A stretch of DNA of 64,000 nt from Cymbidium sinense. Lineage: Eukaryota > Streptophyta > Magnoliopsida > Asparagales > Orchidaceae. Position 1 is the stretch's first letter; every line of letters starts with the position of its first letter. The stretch covers positions 124,001 to 188,000 of the forward strand of contig JAKCPB010000350.1 of assembly GCA_021442155.1 (NCBI GenBank), read 5' to 3'. Below the pieces are notes generated by a model. That model saw only the letters and a list, made by a program, of their open reading frames with translations, had not been told where the DNA came from and made no database searches. Positions 11,592 through 22,555 of the stretch are shown here, in pieces. A program made the position numbers and the translations under genes.

Positions 11592-13869
11592 AGAGTTTAG
11601 GGTTTAGGGTTTAGGATTTCAGGGTTTAGGGTTTAGGGTTAGGGTTTAGGGTTTAGAGTTTTAGAATTTTGGGTTTCAAGATTTAGGGTTTAGGGTTAGG
11701 GTTTAGGGTTTAGGGTTTATGCTTTAGGGTTTAGGGTTTAGGGTTTAGGGTTTAGAGTTTAGGGTTTAGGGTTTAGGATTTAAGGTTCAGGGTTAGTTTA
11801 AAGTTTAGGATATAGGGTTTAGGGTTTTATAGGGTTTAGGTTAGGTTTAGGTTTAGGTTTAGGGTTTAGTTTATTTATTTATTAGTATTATATTTTTTAT
11901 TTATTTTAGTTTATTTTATTTTTTATTTTAGTTTTTTTATTATTTATTTTTATTTAGATTTATTTTTTACTTTTATTTAGGTTAGTTTATTTAGTTTAGG
12001 TTTATTTATTTTAGTTTAAGTTTTTTTACTTTAGTTTATTTGTTAGGTTTAGGTTTAGGTTTATGCTTATTTTTTAGTTTAGTTTTATTTTTATTTTATT
12101 TTATTTTTAAGGTTTACGTTTTATTCTATATTTTTAGGTTTAGGTTTAGGTTTTATTTTTATTTTTTTAAGTTTAGGTTTTAGGCTTTTATTTTAGGTTT
12201 ATTTTTAGGTTTAATTTTTTAGTTTAGGTTAAGGTTTATTTTTAGTTTATTTTATTTTATTTAGTTTATAATTTAGGTTTAGTTTATTTTAAATTTAGGT
12301 TTAGATTTTATTTATTTTAGTTTAGTTTATTTTAGTTTAGGTTTAGGTTTATTTTATTTTGTTTATTTTAAGTTTAGGTTTTTTTCTTAGTTTATGGTTT
12401 CGGTTTTTATTTAGTTTTTATTTCATTTAATTTTAGCTTTATTTTATTTTTTATTTTACATTTAGTTTTTATTTTATTTATCTTTTTTATTCTTAGGTTT
12501 ATTTTATTTTTTAATTTCGTTTAGGTTTTTATTTATTTTATTTTAGTTTAGTTTTTATTTTTTCTTTTATTTTGTTTTTATTTTTAAGCTGAGGTTTAAG
12601 TTTAGGTTTTAGTTTAGATTTTTATTTTATTTTGTTTTATTTATTTATTTAGATTTAGGTTTTTTATTTATTTTATTTTTAGGATTTGTTTAGTTTAGGT
12701 TTAGATTTTTAGGTTTTTAGGTATTAGGGTTTAGGGTTTAGGGTTTGGGGTGTAGGGTTTAAGCTTTAGTGTTTATTATTTAGGGTTTAGGGTTTTAAGG
12801 ATTAGTGTTTAAGGGTTAGGGTTTAGAGTTTAAGGTTTAGGGTTTTGGTTTGTAGGTTTAGGGTTCAGGGATTCAGGTTATGGGTTAGTTTTAGGTTTTA
12901 GGTTTTAAGGTTAGGGTTTTATTTATTTATTTATTATTTAAAATTATGTATACTCGTAGGTTTAGGTTTATTTAGTTTATTAATTTTACTTTATTTTTAT
13001 TATTAGTATTTAGGTTTATTTATTTATTTAGTTAGTTTAGTTTATTTATTTTAGGTTTATTTATTATAATTTAAGTTTTCTATTTTAGTTTATTTTTTAG
13101 GTTTAGGTTTAGGTTTTGGTTTATTTTTTTGTTTAGTTTTAATTTTATTTTACTTTTAAGGTTTAGGTTTTATATTTTATTTTTAGGGTTAGGTTTTGGT
13201 TTTTATTATATTTTTGTAGGTTTTAAGTTTTTATTTTAGGTTTTATTTTTTAGTTTAGGTTTAGGTTTATTTTTAGTATTTAGGGTTTTGGTTTAGGTTT
13301 AGTTTATTTTAGGTTTAGGTTTAGGTTTTATTTATTTTGGTTTAGTTTATTTTAGTTTATGTTTAGGTTTATTTTGTTTTTATTTTTGGTTTAGGTTTTT
13401 TTTTTAGTTTAGGGTTTAGATTTTATTTTCTATTTATTTTTAGTTTTTAATTTTAGGTTAATTTTTTAGGAGTAGGTTTTTATTTAGTTTTTATTTTATT
13501 TTATTTTAATTTTAGGCTTAGTTTTTATTTTTTTTGTTAGTTTAGGTTTTTTTATTTATTTAGTTTTATTATTTTATTTTATTTTTTTTTAGGTTTAGGT
13601 TTAGGTTTAGGTTTTAGTTTAGGTTTTTATTTTATTATTTTTTATTTTATTTTGGTTGAGGTTTTTTTTATTTTATTTTTAGTTTTTATTTAGTTTAGGT
13701 TTAGGTTTTTGGCTTTTTAGGGTTTAAGGTTTAGTATTTAGGGTTTATGGTTTAGGGTTTAGGTTTTAAGGTTTATGTTTTAGGGTTTAGGGTTTTAGAG
13801 TTTAGGGTGTCAGTTTTAGGGTTTTTAGGGTTTAGGATTTAAGGTTTAGGGTTTCGGTTTTAGGGTTTA
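11592..13869 (+). repeat. Telomere-like satellite block 2a
   Basis: The block starts with a fairly regular TTTAGGG run (11595-11860), changes to the T-rich phase (11870-12700), returns to TTTAGGG (12710-12930), shows a degenerate landmark (AAAATTATGTATACTC near 12940), then a second T-rich phase (12960-13700) and a TTTAGGG-rich end. So it holds about two higher-order units. The G-rich strand is +. Confidence 0.92.
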
Positions 13870-14252
13870 TCTTCTTTTCGATTTCACCCACCAATTAACA
13901 TGCCAAGTTTTCTAAGACACAAGCGATGACATAGATCAAAAATGAGCACGCATAGAGCAAATCAAAATCCCAAGATAACTAGAACCATCTCTACTGTAAA
14001 GACATAGTTTTATAAGCAGTAGATTGGATTGGTTGTTCTTCAATTTCTCTAGTTTGAACCACGGTCCTCTTGAGTAGCAAGATCCACCATCATATCCCAA
14101 TCTCTCCCTTCCAATTTTACCTTCTTGGCTCCTCTACCATAACCACCTTTGCTCTTACCACCTCCATATCCACCGGCCTCCAGATCCCCTTTTTATTGCC
14201 TCATTTTCCTAGATCTAGACACGGTTTTGATGTTCCTTAAGGTTTTCCAGTC
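13870..14252 (-). pseudogene. GRP7/8-type glycine-rich RNA-binding protein fragment, copy 1
   Basis: Read on the minus strand, this begins near the end of the RRM (a decayed AACATCA...TCTAGATC stretch), continues into glycine-rich coding sequence (GGTGGATATGGAGGTGGT, GATATGATGGTGGATC) and then a 3' UTR with CATCGCTTGTGTCTTAGAAAAC. It aligns along its length with the copies at 47031, 50567 and 52376. The reading frame is broken in several places and the RRM is nearly all missing. It is an inert gene fragment inside the satellite. The A-rich 3' end seen in copies 2 and 3 is eroded here (TCTTCTTTTCG). Confidence 0.8.
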
Positions 14253-15520
14253 TTAGGGTTTAGGTTTAGGTTTAGGTTTATTCGATTTTAGCATTTAGGT
14301 TTATTTTTTAATTTATTCTGTTACTTTAGGGTTATGTTTAGGGTTTGGGGTATAAGGTTTAGGGTTTAGGGTGTAGCGTTTAGGGTTTAGGATTTAGGGT
14401 TTAGGGTTTAGGTTTTTAGGGTTTATGCTTTAGGGTTTAAAGTTTAGGATTAGGTTTTAAGGTTTAGAGTTTAATGTTTTTTAAGGTTTATATTTTAGGG
14501 TTTAGGTTTTAGGTTTGTAGGTTTAGTGTTGTAGGCTTATGGTTTAGAGTTTAGGGATTGCTTTAGGGTTTAGGGTTTAGGGTTTAGGATTTAGGGTTTA
14601 CAATTTTTTTTAAAAATTAAGTAAACTGGAAGGTTTAGGCTTATTTAGTTTACTTAATTTATTTATTTATTATTTTATTTTTTATTTTATTAGGTTTATT
14701 TTTATTTATTTTTATTTATTTTAGTTTATTTATTTTATTTTAATTTATTTTTTTTTTTGGGTTTATTTTTTAGGTTTAGGTTTAGGTTTATTTTTTGTTA
14801 AGTTTTATTTTTATTTTATATTTTATTTTTTATGTTTAGGTTTAAGTTTCATTTTATTTTAGGTTTGGTTTTAGGTTTTTTATTTTAGGTTTATTTAGGT
14901 TTTATTTTATTTTTTTTTTTGTTTAGGTTTAGATTTATTTTTTTGTATTTTTATTTTGTTTAGGTTCAGGTTTAGGTTTAGTTTATTTTAAGTTTATATT
15001 AAGGTTTTATTTATTTTAGTATCGGTTTAGGTTTATTTTATTTTTATTTTAGGTTTATGTTTTTTGTTAGTTTAGGGTTTAGGTCTTATTTTTTATTTAG
15101 TTTTTTAAAATTTATTTTTGGTTTATTTTATTTTTATTTTACATTTAGTTTTTATTTTATTTAGGTTTTTATTATTAGGTTTATTTTATTTTATTTACAT
15201 TAGGTTTTATTTATTTTATTTTGTTTAGTTTTTTATTTTATATTTAGGTTTATGTTTAGGCTTAGGTTTTCGTTTAGGTTTTCATTTTATTTTATTTTTT
15301 TATTTTAATTAGGTTTAGGTTTTATTTATTTATTTTATTTTTAGTTTTTATTTAGTTTAGGTTTAGGTTTTTAGGTTTTCAGGGTTTAGGGTTTAGGGTT
15401 TAAGATTTAGGTTTGTAAATTTTAGGTAATAGGGTTAAGGAATTAGGGTTTATGATTTTAGGGTTTAGGGTTTAGTGTTTAGGGCTTAGGGTTTTAGGGT
15501 TTAGGGTTTACGATTTAAGG
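14253..15520 (+). repeat. Telomere-like satellite block 2b
   Basis: Just after the GRP fragment comes a linker also found after the other copies (TTTATTTTTTAATTTATT...GTTACTTTAGG, about 14298-14330). Then follow TTTAGGG-rich sequence, the landmark AAAAATTAAGTAAACT (near 14610), a T-rich phase (14640-15360) and a TTTAGGG-rich end. The block is cut by the poly(T) end of an L1 fragment at 15521. Confidence 0.92.
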
Positions 15521-16840
15521 TTTTTTTTAGGGAAATTAGTTTAATGCTGAAAGTACAAAGTCTTTAGGTAAATCTATTGCTCAAAGAACTACAATAAATT
15601 AAGAGATAAATTTAACTATTTAAATTTTGAAGGAAATAAAGAAAACCAAAAATCAACAAAAAAAATCCATATGAGATCGACTTCATTTGGACCATCGATA
15701 TTAGATCCACTTGCAAGACTCTCCCAACCTATAAAAAAATATTTAAGAAAGGATGAGTACAATTAAGCAAGCATAAAAGTAAGAGCAAATAAAAGGAGTA
15801 AAGTAAAGGGGCTCACTTACAATCATCTCAAGGAGCAACACTATGTAAGCATCCAAACTTAGGGTTACAATTACATAGTTACCAAAAGAGAGTAGGTTAG
15901 CCGTACCTCATGTAGCCCATCATCCAAAGTTTATCATCTAAGGAGTCTACAAAATTCTCCAAATAGCAAACCTAACAGCCAACCACCAAGCCACTTGAAC
16001 AATCAAGCCTAATAAGGAAGATAATCAGCCAACCATTAGGGATGTCAGCAATACAGTAGGAGCACCACCAAAGCCACCACCAAAAAGGAATAACAAAATC
16101 AAACATAGCAAGCATCATGATAGGGGTAACAACGCAAACTAGAGACAAATAAGAGTAAAAAAGAAAAACACAAGTGCTTATATCCTCTACCAATAAAGAA
16201 GAAAAAAAAGTAAAACACTTATTTAACTACAAAGGTTAGCAAGTAGAAAAATGGGGGACAACTATAGCCAAGAGAGAAAAAACAAAGTAAGAGGAAACTA
16301 GAAATATATGTCATAGAAAGAACACCAGCAGGTTTCGAGAACATTCACCAAAGGAGCAAGAAAAAGTAGCTAAAATAATATTATCCAACCTTTATCAAAA
16401 CCACATATCCTCTAGCCAACCACCACACTAGTAAAGACGTTTGAGACCAATAGTAGTCATCAAGCCAAAGACGGTTAGGGAAGCGGTGAAGGTTTTTAAG
16501 ATAAAAGGTACAATGAGTAGACGGACTACAAGATGGGAATAAGCGCATTAAAGGCACCCAAAGAAGGGTTTATAAATAGCCTTAACCAAACAATCAGGTA
16601 ATACAAACCCAATGCAGGTTAGAGGAAGGTTTAGAGGAGGTCAAAACCATAACCAAAAGAAATAAAACAAAATCAATAAAACCAACCATCAAGCCCCAAT
16701 CAACAAAATAGAGAAAATAACAGTGAACCAACAATCTCCACCATGCCAAAATTAAGCAAGAGATAAACCACCAACAGCCCCCCAAAACTGTCACCAACAA
16801 AAAATGAAAAAATAGCCAAAATAGCAAAAAAAACCAACCA
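15521..16840 (-). mobile_element. L1-type LINE, 5'-truncated 3' end
   Basis: A T8 tract at 15521-15528, which is A8 on the minus strand, directly abuts the satellite and marks the 3' end of a minus-strand LINE. The remaining 1.3 kb resembles the 3' region of the larger L1 at 53776-54930: rich in TTGGTGG/TTTGGTT on the minus strand and without clear domains. Hydrophobic open frames (15972-16193, 16594-16827) follow from that T/G-rich composition and are not gene candidates. The 5' end is cut where the RTE fragment begins. The L1 assignment rests on the tail and the composition. Confidence 0.65.
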
Positions 16841-17606
16841 TTATAGGAAAATGTACCTTAGTGTATGCTTTTTGTTGATGACATTATTCTTGTTGATAAG
16901 ACTAGAGAGTGTGTCCAAGAGAAACTTGAATTATGGAGGTATATTAAGTTTAAAGGTTTTCATTTAAGTAGATCTAAAGCGAATATATGGGTGTAATTTT
17001 AGTTGTAGAAGTTTAGTGGTAGTTTGTGACATTAAAGTCATTAAGAAGAGTGAGTGATTTAGATATTTATTATTTGAAAATGTTGGTGAAATAGATTGAG
17101 ATGTTATTAGTAGAATTAAAGTTGGATGGTTGAAGTGGAGAAATGATTTATTGTGTGATAGAAAGATCCACTTAAACTTAAGGAAAATTTTATAAGATGG
17201 TGGTAAGGTTACAATGACTTATGGTGCGAATTTTGGCCAATAAAGAAGGATAAGGTGAGTTAAGTGTTTAGAGATGAGGATGCTTTAGACGGATGAGTGG
17301 CTTTAGAGATAAAATGTGAAATGAGTATGTTAGGGAAAAAAGTTGGAGTAGCTCTAGTGGAAGATAAGATTAGAGTTTAGATGGTTTGTCCACATAAAGT
17401 GTTTATCGATGAGTTTAGAGTAGATGAATTAGACTTTCCTTATGTTAAAAAAGGTAAAGGTAGACCTAAATAGACTTGGTTATGATATATAAAAAATGAC
17501 ATTAGTATACTTGAATTAAATGAGAATTTGACACATAATTGGAGACAAAGGATTCATGTAATTTAGTGGGATAAAGGCTTGTTGTTGTTGTTGTTGTTGT
17601 TGTTGT
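16841..17606 (+). mobile_element. RTE-clade LINE, 3' end (RT catalytic motif to (TTG)n tail)
   Basis: The sequence opens inside the reverse transcriptase with CMLFVDDIILVDKTREC (about 16862-16912). It has the catalytic VDD and the ILVDKTRE continuation typical of plant RTE LINEs. It continues through decayed C-terminal sequence with traces such as GWLKWRN and EFWPIKK (about 17127-17250). It ends in a (TTG)n run at 17579-17606, the usual RTE 3' terminus. Stops and frameshifts are frequent, so it is non-functional. It is 5' truncated and abuts the L1 fragment with no telomere-like DNA between them. Confidence 0.85.
17579..17606 (+). repeat. (TTG)n microsatellite tail of RTE LINE
   Basis: About nine TTG units follow GGGATAAAGGC directly. 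Trinucleotide tails of this kind close RTE-clade LINEs, so this marks the true 3' end of the fragment and hence an insertion junction with the satellite. Confidence 0.9.
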
Positions 17607-18466
17607 GTAAACCGTAGGTTTAGGGTTTTAGTTTATTTAGTTTATTTTATTTTTTATTTTTTTATTTAGGTTTATTTTTTATTTTAATATAGTTTATTTT
17701 ATTTAGTTTAGGTTTAGGATTATTTTATTTTGTTTATTTTAGGTTTAGAGTTTTTTTCTAGTTTAAGGTTTATGTTTTATTTTTTATTTATTTTTTAGTT
17801 TAAGTTTTTTTTAGTTTTTATTTTATTTTATTTTATTTTAGGTTTACTTTAATTTTATTTTTTGTTTAGTTTTCATTTTATTTTTTGTTTAGTTTTATTT
17901 ATTTCTTTTATTTTTAGGTTTATTTAGGTTTACCTTTTAGCTTTTTAGGGTTTAGGGTTTCGGGTTTAGGTTTAATGTTTTTATTTTAGGTTTAATTTTA
18001 GGTTTTATTTTTTAGTTTAGGTTTAGGTTTATTTTTAGTTTATTTTATTTTATTTAGTTTAGGGGTTAGGTTTAGATTTATGTTTTATTTATTTTAGTTT
18101 AATTTATTTTAGTTTAGGTTTAGGTTTATTTTATTTTGATTATTTTATTTTTATTTTAGGTTTAGTTTTTGGGTTTTAATTTTTATTTATTTTTAGGTTT
18201 ATTTTTTAGGTTTAGGTTTTTATTTTATTTTAGGTTTATTTTATTTTTATTTTATGTTTAGTTCTTATTTTATTTAGGTTTTTATTCTTAGATTTATTTT
18301 ATTTTTTTAGTATAGTTTAGGTTTTTATTTATTTAGTTTTAGTTTTTTTTATTATTTTATTTTGTTTTATTTTTTGGTTTAGGTTTAGGTTTTTATTTTA
18401 TTTTATTTTTCTATTTTATTTAGGTTTATGTTTTTTTATTTATTTTATATTTAGGTTGTTATGGTT
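17607..18466 (+). repeat. Telomere-like satellite block 3
   Basis: Mostly the T-rich phase, with a short TTTAGGG-rich part at about 17945-17980. It separates the RTE 3' fragment from the RTE 5' fragment. Orientation as in all other blocks. No open frame of interest. Confidence 0.9.
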
Positions 18467-18649
18467 TAACACTACCTTTGTCGGTCTAAAATGGAAAGTA
18501 TTTAGTTATGTAAAACTTGTGAAATAATCATGACATGAATCCTTTAAATCATTGTGTTAATCTTGGCATCCCACAGGTGGCGTTTGTATGGCTTGAATAC
18601 GTGAAAATGTGCAGGGCCTACATAGTGCAATGTTAAATAGGGTTATAGG

Positions 18650-19042
18650 ATGCGGGCAAAGAAGTTGGTCCATGAAACTAGAATTAGGTTAGGATCTTGG
18701 AATATAGGTTCTCTTATAGGTAAATTAATGGAATTAATAGATATTATGGTTCATAGAAAAATAAATATTTTATGTGTTCAAGAAACTAAATGGGTTGGGG
18801 AGAAGGCCAAGGAGATTGATAGTTTAGGTTTTAAACTATGGAATTCAGGTAGAAGGAGAACTAGAAGTGGTGTAGGTCTGATTATGGATAAAACTTTGAA
18901 GGATAATGTTATAAATACTAATAGATGTGGAGATAGAATTATAACTTTAAAGATTATTGTTGATACTAAGATTATCAATGTTATAAGTGTTTATGCTCCT
19001 CAAGTAGGTTTGGATGTATGCTCAACTTTAGGAATGAATTAG
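18650..19042 (+). pseudogene. RTE LINE AP-endonuclease, N-terminal half (open for 130 codons)
   Basis: This is the endonuclease that nicks target DNA for LINE insertion. The start ATG at 18650 follows the leader. Residues RLGSWNIGSL (about 12-21) hold the conserved Asn, CVQETKWVG (about 42-50) the catalytic Glu, and ISVYAPQVGLD (about 112-122) the YAPQ motif. It then shifts frame and stops at 19040-19042. The family protein continues well beyond this, so the ORF is about half an endonuclease. It resembles genes annotated as craniofacial development protein 2-like in plants, which are RTE LINE relics. Confidence 0.88.
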
Positions 19043-19078
19043 AGGATTAATATAGATACCTCTTGAAAAAAAGTATTT

Positions 19079-19420
19079 ATTGGAGGAGATTTAAATGGAC
19101 ATGTTGGTAGAGTGGTAGAAGATTTTAAATGTGTTCATGGTGGTTATGGATTTGGAGTGACTAATGAAGAAGGTTGGACTATATTAGATTTTGCCTTAGC
19201 TTATGATTTTGTAGTTGCTAATACTTTATTTAAGAAAAGAGATGAACAAATTATTACTTATCAAAATGAATCTAGTAAAATGCAAATTGATTATTTTTAT
19301 ATAAAAAAATAGATCGTTTAGATTGTAAAGATTGTAAGGTCATTCCAAGTGAAAGTTAAAGTACCCAACATCAATTGTTAGTTTTAGATTTTAAGATGAA
19401 AGATTGGAAGAGGAAAAATA
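19079..19420 (+). pseudogene. RTE LINE AP-endonuclease, C-terminal half after frameshift
   Basis: In a second frame the sequence reads GGDLNGHVGR (about 19083-19112), the GDFNGH-type motif with Phe changed to Leu. VHGGYGFG, LDFALAYDFVVANT and KKRDEQIITYQ then follow in a 66-codon open frame at 19112-19312. After its stop comes DCKDCKVIPS and STQHQLLV (about 19320-19390), where the catalytic His of the endonuclease lies. All catalytic landmarks can be found, but in separate frames, so no active enzyme is encoded. Confidence 0.83.
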
Positions 19421-20087
19421 AATCAAATTATTGTCCTAGGATTAGATGGGGACACTTAAAGAACACAAATAAAAAATTTTTTAAGAGCAACCTACAAGAG
19501 CTTGGAATTTGGGATGTTCATAGCTAATGTTATGTGGGAAAAGTAGCAAGTGAAATTAAGCAAGTTGCTAAAATTAGCTGAGAATCAAAGGAAAAGCTTC
19601 TTTTAATAAAATAGTTGGTGGTGGAGTCAGAGTGTGCAAGAAAAGATAAGAAATAAGAAGCATTATTCTAAAACTTGGTTTGGATGTAAAAACTTGGAAA
19701 ATTGGGAAAGATGTAAAGTGGCCTGTAGAGATTCTAAGAAAGTAATATATGATGCAAAATTTAGCTTTTAGTGATTTATACAATAGATTATATAGAAGGT
19801 GAAAGATGTTTGTATAAGTTTACCAAAGAGATAGGAGATGTAAAGACTGTTCATGAGGTGTAAGGATGAAGATAATAAAGTGATTTTCTTAGAAAAGGAT
19901 ATTGAAAAGTGATGGATGAGATATTTTGATAAACTTTTCAATGAAGGATCTGAATGTACGATCGATTTTAGCAACCTTAATACCCTAAAAAAATAGTGAA
20001 TTTTATTTTTATCGTCATATTACTAAATCTGAAGTTAGAGAAGCTTTAAAGAAAATGAAATGTGGAAAAGTAGTAGAACCTAATGAT

Positions 20088-20678
20088 AGGGTTTAGGGTT
20101 TTTTAGAGTTTAGGGTTTTTTAGGGTTTAGGGTTTAGGGTTTAGGATTTAGGGTTTGTTTAAGATTTTTTTTAAAATAAGTAAACTGATAGGTTTAGGTT
20201 TTATTTAGTTTATTTTTTATTCATTTTAGTTTATTTTATTTTTTATTTTTATTTAGGTTTATTTTATTTATTTAGTTTAGTTTATTTATTTTAGTTTAGG
20301 TTTTTTATTTTAGTTTATTTTTTAATTTTAGGTTTAATTTTATGTTTTTTGTTACTTTAGTTTTCATTTCATTTTATTTTTTTGGTTTAGATTTTTTTTT
20401 TAAGTTTAGGTTTAGGTTTTTATTTTATTTTTTTAGGTTTAGGTTTTAATCTTTTATGTTAGGTTTATTTATAGGTTTTTTTTTAAGTTTAGGTTTAGGT
20501 TTATTTTTAATTTAATTTATTTTATTTAGTTTAAGGTTTAATTTTAATTTATTTTTTGTTTTGGTTTAGGTTTTATTTATTTTAATTTAGGTTTATGTTT
20601 ATTTTAGATTTAGGTTTTTTTTAGGTTTTATTTTTAGGTTTAGGTTTTTATTTAGTTTTTATTTTATTTAGGGTTTTG
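20088..20678 (+). repeat. Telomere-like satellite block 4
   Basis: TTTAGGG-rich at 20088-20165, landmark AAAATAAGTAAACT near 20172, then T-rich phase to about 20678. It joins the RTE endonuclease fragment to a Gypsy gag relic, and both joins cut the neighbour in mid-gene. Confidence 0.92.
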
Positions 20679-21590
20679 TGCCACCATCTTTCAAGATCTT
20701 TGATTGCAATGGGAACCCATGATAACACATTGCACACTTTAGAGTATTTTGCAACACCATTTATGCTTTTTTTAATTAATATCAAGTGTTGCATTTGATT
20801 GGTATGCCGAACTATCCAATAATTTGGTGAAGACTTTTTGCTGAGTTGGAGCACCTCTTCATCAAGAGGTTTGCTGGAGCTCAACAGAGGGTGATTGTAG
20901 GCGACCTCATTATAGAAAAATAGAAACTCAACAAGTCCCTTGTTGACTACATTCTCTGGTGGCTCACCCTGAGCATGAACTGTGAACCATAACTTTTTGA
21001 ATAGCATGCCTTTGAGATTCTTCTCAAGAATATCCATGGCCTGGTCGCCTTCATGATTATGGGATTTACCATCAAAATATTAGAAATTCGACAAGGCTAG
21101 CCTAGAGGAAGCATATAATTGCCCTTCCGACCAATCATAGGCCCAAGTAGAAGGTGTTTGAAGAATTTAGGGATAGTTATTGTAAGTGGATGGAACCGGC
21201 CAAGAGTTAGTATGAGAGAGAACTCAACAACCTACTTTTCCACATCTTCTTTCACCACCTCGGCCATCATACTAGCCACCATGGCCACCACAACGATCAT
21301 TTCCCAACCTCAGCAACCTACCCACCAACGGTATTCATATCCATCGCTAGGTAATTACTTTCCACGTACTCTTGATGATAGATTGAATAATCCATATTCA
21401 TTCAAGAGGGAGGTAGTTAGGAAAATTTTTAAAAATCTCTTCAAGAAAGACTTTCGGTTAAGAGTGAGAGGCGAAGTGGGAAGCGATGATTTATGCCTAC
21501 CATGACATGTTAGGCCATGTCTTTGAGGATTGTAACACTTTTGGGACTAGCATTTTAGTTATGAGCCATAGTTATCCCTAAGGAACACTT
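20679..21590 (+). pseudogene. Ty3/Gypsy gag relic
   Basis: This is decayed capsid protein sequence. In the + frame one reads FKIFDCNGNP (about 20690-20719) and, after frame changes, RLFAELEHLFIKRFAGAQ (20838-20890), KLNKSLVDYI (about 20927-20955) and EILLKNIHG (about 21014-21040), the gag core of plant Gypsy elements. A knuckle-like YHDMLGHVFEDC at about 21500-21535 has lost the usual first Cys. The 5' end is cut by satellite. The 129-codon open frame on the other strand (20648-21037) is an antisense shadow of this gag. The protease continues downstream. Confidence 0.8.
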
Positions 21591-22555
21591 ATTATAACAA
21601 CCATCCAGTTATGTTAGAGTAATCATTGGGGATACCTATGATCCTCTTAAGACCAAAAAAAGTTAGGATATCTCCCTATCCCAAACCTCTCAAAAGATCA
21701 TCTCTAAGATCAAGAAGCTTTCCTTGTAGGTGCCTTAAGTAGCTCAAACCTCCAACACCAAGGAAGGTTTGCAAGCTACAAAGGACAATTAAGGGTGGAG
21801 GTTTAGTAGCAGTGATAGCGGCAGGAAAGTCTATTAGCTCCCACCAGGAGCAGTATGGCACTAAATCTCTTACTTCTCTTACTTTTCTTGATTTCTATCA
21901 TATACCTCCACCCAAAAAAAATTAATGAAGAAAGCTGATTCTACTTATATATTTTCTACTTTTGATGCTCTTGATTTTATTCCTATTGATAAGGGTAAGC
22001 ATGCCATTGGTTTCAGTAAGCAAATAGCCCCTCCATAGGATGCTCCACCCATGGATATTCTTGTGGAGAACCAAGCTAGAGTTGATTACAATTTCCTAGC
22101 TCACCTTAGAAAGTTTCCAGCTACGTTAAGCATATATGACACCATTATCTTATCCAAAGAGATGAGAAAATCAATAATCAAGGCCTTACTTGATCTATAG
22201 ATATGCTTAGCTCAGCTAACCACTACTAAAGAGGAGGCATGCCACTCGAAGGACATCTTAAGAGTTATATTCAGCGAAGAAGAGTTACTCTTAGAGATGA
22301 TCAAGCATAACCTCCTCTTTATATTATAGTGATTGTTGATAGATACAGGCTATACAAAGTTTTGGTTGAATCAAGTGTATCAATCAACAAAATTAGTCTA
22401 AGAACCCTTGCCTACTTGAGGATCGACATCTCTAAACTCCCAAAAAAATGATGATGTTAAGAGGATTCAATGAACAAGGCGAGAAGGCCCTGTGGTGTTC
22501 ACTTTTAGATGTATGGGGTCACCACTGCTAGAGGGGAGGGTACTCTTTAAGGTAT
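21591..22555 (+). pseudogene. Ty3/Gypsy protease relic and gag-protease linker
   Basis: Decayed protease-region sequence: VDYNFLAHLRKFPATLSIYD (about 22081-22140) matches the conserved stretch ahead of the protease in plant Gypsy elements. LLIDTG near 22332 corresponds to the active-site DTG/DPGS loop. RGFNEQGEKAL (about 22455-22490) is the conserved part after the active site. It stops near LFKV (about 22540), just short of the GRPWIH hinge, where the LTR-like repeat begins. No pol follows. Several in-frame stops make it non-functional. Confidence 0.75.

Larger units (their letters stand above)
18467..20087 (+). mobile_element. RTE-clade LINE, 5' part (5' UTR, endonuclease, start of RT)
   Basis: A leader without telomere motif (18467-18649) precedes the AP-endonuclease. 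After it, decayed coding sequence still reads RCKDEDNKV-like and SEVREALKKMKCGK (about 20030-20070), the N-terminal part of an RTE reverse transcriptase. It stops at about 20087, where satellite resumes. The RT core and the 3' half are missing. It cannot be the same contiguous copy as 16841-17606, because the 3' piece lies upstream of the 5' piece on the same strand. That needs two insertions or a rearrangement. Confidence 0.85.

Noticed and set aside
17579..17606. Stand-alone microsatellite or poly-Val coding run
   Set aside because: It directly follows the decayed RTE C-terminal region and has the trinucleotide form that ends RTE elements.
20648..21037. A 129-codon open frame on the minus strand, the longest intact-looking small protein in the area
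   Set aside because: The + strand of the same bases reads as Gypsy gag (FKIFDCNGNP, ELEHLFIKRFAGAQ, EILLKNIHG) and runs on into protease, so the open frame is an antisense shadow.
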